Below, in pieces: positions 1-64,000 of a stretch of DNA of 64,000 nt. Every line of letters begins with the position of its first letter. Positions within the stretch are counted from its first letter, which is position 1. Where the stretch lies: contig JACBWW010000028.1 of NCBI GenBank assembly GCA_020086605.1, positions 9,307,004-9,371,003 of the forward strand, written 5' to 3'. This stretch comes from Lanius collurio. Its lineage: Eukaryota > Chordata > Aves > Passeriformes > Laniidae. Under the pieces are notes generated by a model that saw only the letters and a list, made by a program, of their open reading frames with translations, had not been told where the DNA came from and searched no databases. A program made the translations under genes and the position numbers.

Positions 1-1224
1 TCCACCTGGCCTGCCTCTGGGTACTGCAATTCCTGTATCACTGCTGGAAATGTGTGCTCAGGATATGCTATCCCAGAAAAGAATCAGCAGTGCGGTAAAA
101 GCTGCAGGGATCCTGTCTGCAGTGAGGATCCAAACTGCTCTACGACAATCCAGAGATGCACAAACTGTTCCTGCGCTGAGACACAAAAGAGATCTCTGGT
201 CAGACTGTTAAGGTGTAAAGGTGACTCCTCATGGTAAGAACTGCTGGCACACACTAACCCTGTCCAGTGCCCCCCTCCCTGAGACCAGAGTCACACTCAA
301 ACATTTCCCAGTGTACTTCCAAGCAGAGAGACATAGGTGTCAGTAGACTCCTTTCAGAGTTTTAGCTTGTTCAGCGTTCACAACAAAGAGAACAGGGCCA
401 GGGAAAGAGGCTGTTCTTACCACACTTCCCTTTAAATAAAGCAGTTCTCTGTGTTTCTTGAGTGTGCACAAGATCTGAGTCCATGTGCACAGGCAGCCCA
501 GCTGTTCCCACTCATGATTATTACCAGTATTTAACATATGGCAAATCTGAGATGCAGATTTCTATCTTTTCTGTAAGATACACATCAAATTTCAGGGCTT
601 CATTAACAACACTATGAGTAATCTCACACTACCTTTTGAGTAGCTGGCTTACGGGAAGGCTTTCAAACATTGACCACTTTTTGCACTTCCAAGTCTCCAC
701 TTATGCCTGTGTATCCAAACATTGACAAGTTTACAACATTACCTCCAAAAACTTTACATCCTAAATCTTTTGACTGTTATATCATATGTGCTCCTTGTTT
801 GGATGAGTGATGTTTGAGTTACAAAGTTTTTTTTCTGCTACAGTCATTCTTTACCTCATCTCTCTGGGAGTATGGGTACTTCCATAGCTTTAAACATTCC
901 AGTACTGGTGCAAAATAAAACAAGTTTTATCTCCATCAGTAGTGAGTGAAGCAGGTTTTAAACTGTCTCTTTATGCCAGTGGTAAATTTGGCTCTTAAAG
1001 GTTTAAAACGATGCCCTAGCAACAGAAAGGATTTGAAAAATGAGGTGCTAACTGCATTTTTATCTGCAGATCAAACCTGGACTAATTCAACACAACCTTT
1101 TAAGATTGCTGGCAATTATTTTGTCTTTTTGCTTGAGTGGGGGTCTATTTCTATAGTCGGTGCCAGCATAACCTACCCTTGTTGGGAGGCATTATGAAAA
1201 GAATGCAATATTGCCTCCATATAG
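1..1224. other. Intergenic sequence downstream of SVEP1
   Basis: I see no supported gene. A 61-codon plus-strand frame near the edge is cysteine-rich but matches nothing I recognise and has no splice or promoter context. The rest is AT-rich unique sequence. Confidence 0.4.
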
Positions 1225-1243
1225 GTACTAAACAGGGTGCAGC

Positions 1244-1249
1244 TTTATT
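1244..1249 (-). promoter_or_regulatory. Candidate poly(A) signal AATAAA for SVEP1
   Basis: Read on the minus strand as TGTAAATAAAGCTGCACC, with a T-rich stretch (cattcttttcat) about 40 bases downstream. It is the last canonical hexamer before the window edge on the gene's strand. Signal quality is good, but its use is inferred. Confidence 0.35.
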
Positions 1250-1998
1250 TACAGTGTAAAGTGCATCACATGGAAGTTGTTTAAAACACACAACAAGCAG
1301 TGACATAAATGACAATACAGTACTGGGTAGGGAGGGGAAAATATTCCAGCAAGTATCAAAACATCATCAATAGCACTAATATAACAGCCTCTAGTTTCAG
1401 CTATTCTGTCCTAACACCACATCTTACAAAACTCCATCTACTAGTCACTAGTGTGAAGCTGAGGTGCTATAAGCTATTCTGCAGCCCTAAACTCTCCAGC
1501 AATGTCCTGCCAGATCTAAGCATTCTCCTCACCACTGCTGTTCTGCTCTGGAGATGACCAGGACAGAATCAGGGGACACACCAGAGAAGCACACTGGAAA
1601 AGGGATAACAACATGAGAATGACATATAAATTAAGATTTGCTTTTTTCACCTATGCACTCTTTCCCTTGTGGAGTCCTGTCTTGCTCACTGCAACTTCCT
1701 TCATTTGCTGTTAAGGCAGCAAGGAAGTCAAGCAACAAAGTGCCTACAAATGGTGGTGACTGTGTGTTGAAATGTGGACATTACCTACTGAACACTAACT
1801 TAAGTCAAAGCTGCAATAATCAATGGCTGTGGAGCTGGGAGACAGAAGATTTTTGCTACGTGCTAGCAGAGTCCATTAGAAAAAGAAGGCTGTGGGGAGC
1901 TAAAACCACAACTCTCCAGCTGGTTGCAGCTCCCACTGGGAAGGAATCTACATTCACATTAATCTGATCCCCTAATGACTCCTATTCTTTACTATCTC

Positions 1999-2021
1999 TT
2001 TTTTTTTTTTTTTTTTTTTTT
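1999..2021. repeat. T23 homopolymer (A23 on the gene's strand)
   Basis: Twenty-three consecutive T on the plus strand. On the SVEP1 sense strand this is an A-run inside the probable 3' UTR, which could mis-prime oligo-dT or mark an old retroposed tail. Confidence 0.9.
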
Positions 2022-2217
2022 CTTTAATTGGCTGAAAGCTCCTAATGGCTGAAAACTTTGCTTGTTTCTTTCTTCCCTGTTTTTGGTCTTGGGCTAACAG
2101 CCATCAGTTATGTGTCAGTATTTACTAGAGCCCTGTTACTGTAATTGTGAGCTCGTTTTGGTGTCCTATCAGTTTCCTGTATCAGGGTTCATGCATAAAA
2201 GGAAGATACATCCATGA

Positions 2218-2239
2218 GGGGGGGAGGGGGGAAGTGGGG
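2218..2239 (+). repeat. G-rich tract, possible G-quadruplex
   Basis: G7-A-G6-AAGT-G4 on the plus strand. The two long runs could supply four G3 tracts. The mRNA strand of SVEP1 would be the C-rich complement. Confidence 0.6.
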
Positions 2240-4252
2240 CAGTTGTGCACACTTTTAATCTGAAGGGTAACTAAGCAGGAATAGGAAGCTACAGAAAGTA
2301 AAATTTATTTCTCCTTTATCTTTCCCAATGATGACTGCAAATTACACTTCTCTGTTACTATTGGGAAAAGTTGAGCTTCTGATCAATGACTCTCAGGTTC
2401 TGATTCTAAGATCATTTTTCATATATCAGACATTTTGCTAACTGATGACAATTACCAAACATGTGACTTCAAAAAATGCATGAGATTTCTGCCTTGTAAT
2501 TCCACCACCCTACTTAATCATAAATCTTAGCATTTAAGTTCATCAAAGTGTGACTTAATGGTGGCACTCAGGTGTGTGCTTTTCTCAGATGCAATGGGAT
2601 CACCAGTCTGAGAATGAGAAACCTGATAACATGTGTGCTCTCAGTATTTCTCAGTCATCTGAGCATTTCTACCTGTGTGTGTTCTCAAGATAGGCCTTTT
2701 CCAGTTTTTTGATGATTCTGCATAACAAAAATGCAACCTTTTGGCAAGCAGATAGCAGACTTTCACCTGTAAATATAACTGTTGCCTTCACTCTCCAACT
2801 CAGGGGCAGTCCAATATTGGGACCCAAAGCCCAGATATCAAAAACATTCACCTAGCATATAGCTGCTAGATATGTACTTCATTTACATAGGAAAGAGATG
2901 GTGGTTGCAAGCAGGTGGTGAGTCCCATGGAAAACAGGAAGTGCAGGTTTCAGAGATCTGCCTGCTTCCTACTGCTGGCTCCTGGATTACCCAGTTTAGA
3001 GCTACACCTGCACTGCCTGTAGGTCAGAAAGCTTCAAGTTTCTTGTTGGCTAGACTTAGTCCATTCTTCTCTGAATGAGATGATGTTCCCTCATCTCTTT
3101 TACATTTTTGACTATTTTACCAAGAAATCTCAAGTAAAATTCATGCTGATGCTGGCCATTAAGTCACTCTCCAATGAAGTTAATGTCACATAACCTACAC
3201 AACAGAATCTTCTTCTTATGGTTACCAGAAACTGTGATTACAACATAGACTTTATCACATGCAGTTATAATTTTTATCAGCTGAAATTCAGAGACAGGCC
3301 CAATGCAGAGTTTAGTGGCTCAGTCAGCCTTGTGTAGCACTCTTTACTATAGAGTTGCTGGACAGTAGTATGCTTTGGCAGCTGGTAAGCAGAATTGCCA
3401 TATTCTGTTTAATCATAGTTGGCAGTATAGTACAGTTTAATTATGTAAGAGATGGGAGGGGACTTCACTTTAAACAACCACTTCCTCAGTGGACTGTAGG
3501 AATCTTTACATTTGTATGTGTATCTGTGTATGACATCTGTGTAGCAGCATATATTTGATAACACTTTTGTAAATGAAAAATACAGAGGATTTCTTTAAAA
3601 ACTGGAAGGTATTGTAAAAATGTATCACAAAATAAAATACAAAACAAGGGAGCTGGGGAGGGGTGGCAGAAAGGAAACAGTGGATTTGATTTACAATGCA
3701 TTAGATTCCAAGCCCTGGTGCCTACGCTGAAGAAAGGTATCTGAATGTAGAATTGCTGCTCTGATGTTAAAAGGGATAGAATCCAGCCTTCCGTTTCCTG
3801 CATCAAAAAACCCAAACAAAATAAAATCAGTGGCAGGCTGAACATACCAAACGATCAACAGTGAGGCACAAGAGGACGGTGTCTGAAAGTGTACCAGGGA
3901 TTAGAGTGCCACAGCTCAAAGAGGGCAAGAGAGTGGGCATGGGGAATAGAGTTATCTGACATTTAATTTTAGCCATGGCTCATCACAGAGTAGTTTGGAG
4001 CCAGTCTTGTTCTGCATGCTGGTAAAAGCTTTGGGATCTTTCATCTTCGCCTTATAAATCACACCTTGTTAACGTGCAGCAGTGATTCTCTGCTATTGTG
4101 ACATTTGCCTGCATTATTTTAGATTTCTCAGAAAAGTATCATAGCCCATACAGAGCCACAGGTAACAGAGGCCAAAGCTTAACAAAATATGAAACAGATG
4201 TCAGAGTTTGTTTCCGTCTTCACCCACCCAGTTGTGTTTGGGAAACTTCCTC

Positions 4253-63280
<59,028 letters not shown>

Positions 63281-64000
63281 CTGAAAAATGATGGAGAAAT
63301 ACATTTTTACTGATCAGTGTAAGAGTTTCAGAGCTAAAATAAAGATAATTCAGGTTAAAACTGAAATACAAGGAGGCAAGAAGCACAGTCTTTAAATCAG
63401 CAATCTAAATGGATCATTTATATGTCAGCCAATGATATGACCCTTTGGCAGGCATAAAATTAACTGGAAATTTTAAAAGACATTAAAAAACAGGTCATTT
63501 TTCTACTTCAGCATTTTCTTAATGGAAGAAAGCTGTGAGCTGCCAACTAAAGTTCATGCTAACTTTTTACTTGAGAGGAAAGCAATAAATATAAAAGTCT
63601 TATTACTAGTGCTGCTAGATTAAATATAACAAATTCTCATCCAGAAATTAAGCAAAGTTCTGATGTGTCCAAGGTATGGATTCTGAATTGGAAGCTCTGA
63701 AACACAGCTCTCATTTGTTCATAGCTGAAACACTGACCTTTTCATCCTGAAACCAAGAAATTGACTCTGACGGAAGTGGGTGCAACACAGATATTGAAAC
63801 ACTTCAGATCCACTGCCCAGACAATACTGAGACTATGACTCTGGAACATCATAACTCTGCCAATATCAGCTGGCAGGTACCAGCAGCTGAGGATAACTCT
63901 GGTGACAAGGCAAGTCAAAAATCTGCATCTATTTAACTTGTACTGAGACTGGCTTCAAATGTAGTTCTAATACATATATTATAAAAATGTCACCAAAGGT
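63281..64000 (-). other. Part of the intron upstream of exon 1
   Basis: No further SVEP1 exon is visible. The upstream exons (CCP4, HYR, VWA) must lie beyond the window. Confidence 0.7.

Larger units (their letters stand above)
1225..4252 (-). other. Probable SVEP1 3' UTR and downstream flank
   Basis: No convincing coding sequence is seen on either strand. If exon 38 is right, the 3' UTR starts at 4252. The most convincing poly(A) signal is AATAAA at 1244-1249, giving a UTR of about 3 kb. A second AATAAA at 2304-2309 is an alternative. The stretch includes a 23-base homopolymer and a G-run, listed separately. Confidence 0.35.

Noticed and set aside
52..237. Cys-rich 61-codon plus-strand frame at the window edge
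   Set aside because: No recognisable domain spacing and no splice signals; short enough to be chance.
3486..3845. 119-codon minus-strand frame downstream of exon 38
   Set aside because: No similarity to SVEP1 or another family, no suitable acceptor and low-complexity hydrophobic content; probably 3' UTR.

Overview
The window is vertebrate nuclear DNA, most likely from a bird. One large gene is read across almost all of it on the minus strand. Three CR1-type LINE fragments lie in its introns, and one ends in the 3' tail typical of avian CR1. No bacterial genes, CRISPR array, rRNA or tRNA were seen. I found no previously undescribed biological system; what deserves a second look is how this gene departs from its mammalian counterpart.

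The gene is SVEP1 (polydom), a very large secreted extracellular-matrix protein. I placed 38 coding exons by hand from splice sites, phase and module boundaries. They run from 63159-63280 (most 5') down to 4253-4313 (most 3'). Phases match at all 37 junctions, and the joined exons give one open frame of about 2916 codons before the stop. Residues r1-r2916 below number this partial product. The 5' part (signal peptide, VWA, CCP1-4, HYR) must lie beyond base 64000.

Layout in transcription order: conserved linker with an R-V-K-R motif (exons 1-4); ephrin-receptor-like GCC2/GCC3 Cys-rich repeats (4-7); short linker (8); six EGF modules (9-13); a pentraxin/LamG-like domain in four exons (14-17); CCP5-6 (18-19); one calcium-binding EGF (20); CCP7-36 (21-34, including one 2780-base exon that touches 16 CCPs); three C-terminal EGFs (35-37); a short tail (38, tentative). 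By my count this bird has two CCPs more than the 34 known in human SVEP1. The 49-residue CCP21 insert lacks the acidic integrin alpha9beta1 motif described in mammals.

Non-coding DNA: bases 1-4252 are downstream flank and probable 3' UTR, with an AATAAA on the minus strand at 1244-1249. The introns hold two plus-strand CR1 fragments (about 15748-16560 and 45215-45890), one minus-strand CR1 fragment (about 17905-18250), a probable ERV-type solo LTR (about 37694-38043) and several microsatellites. Introns not listed separately (330 bases to 1.9 kb) show nothing I can support beyond AT-rich unique sequence. All exon borders are manual predictions, and comparisons with human SVEP1 rest on memory.
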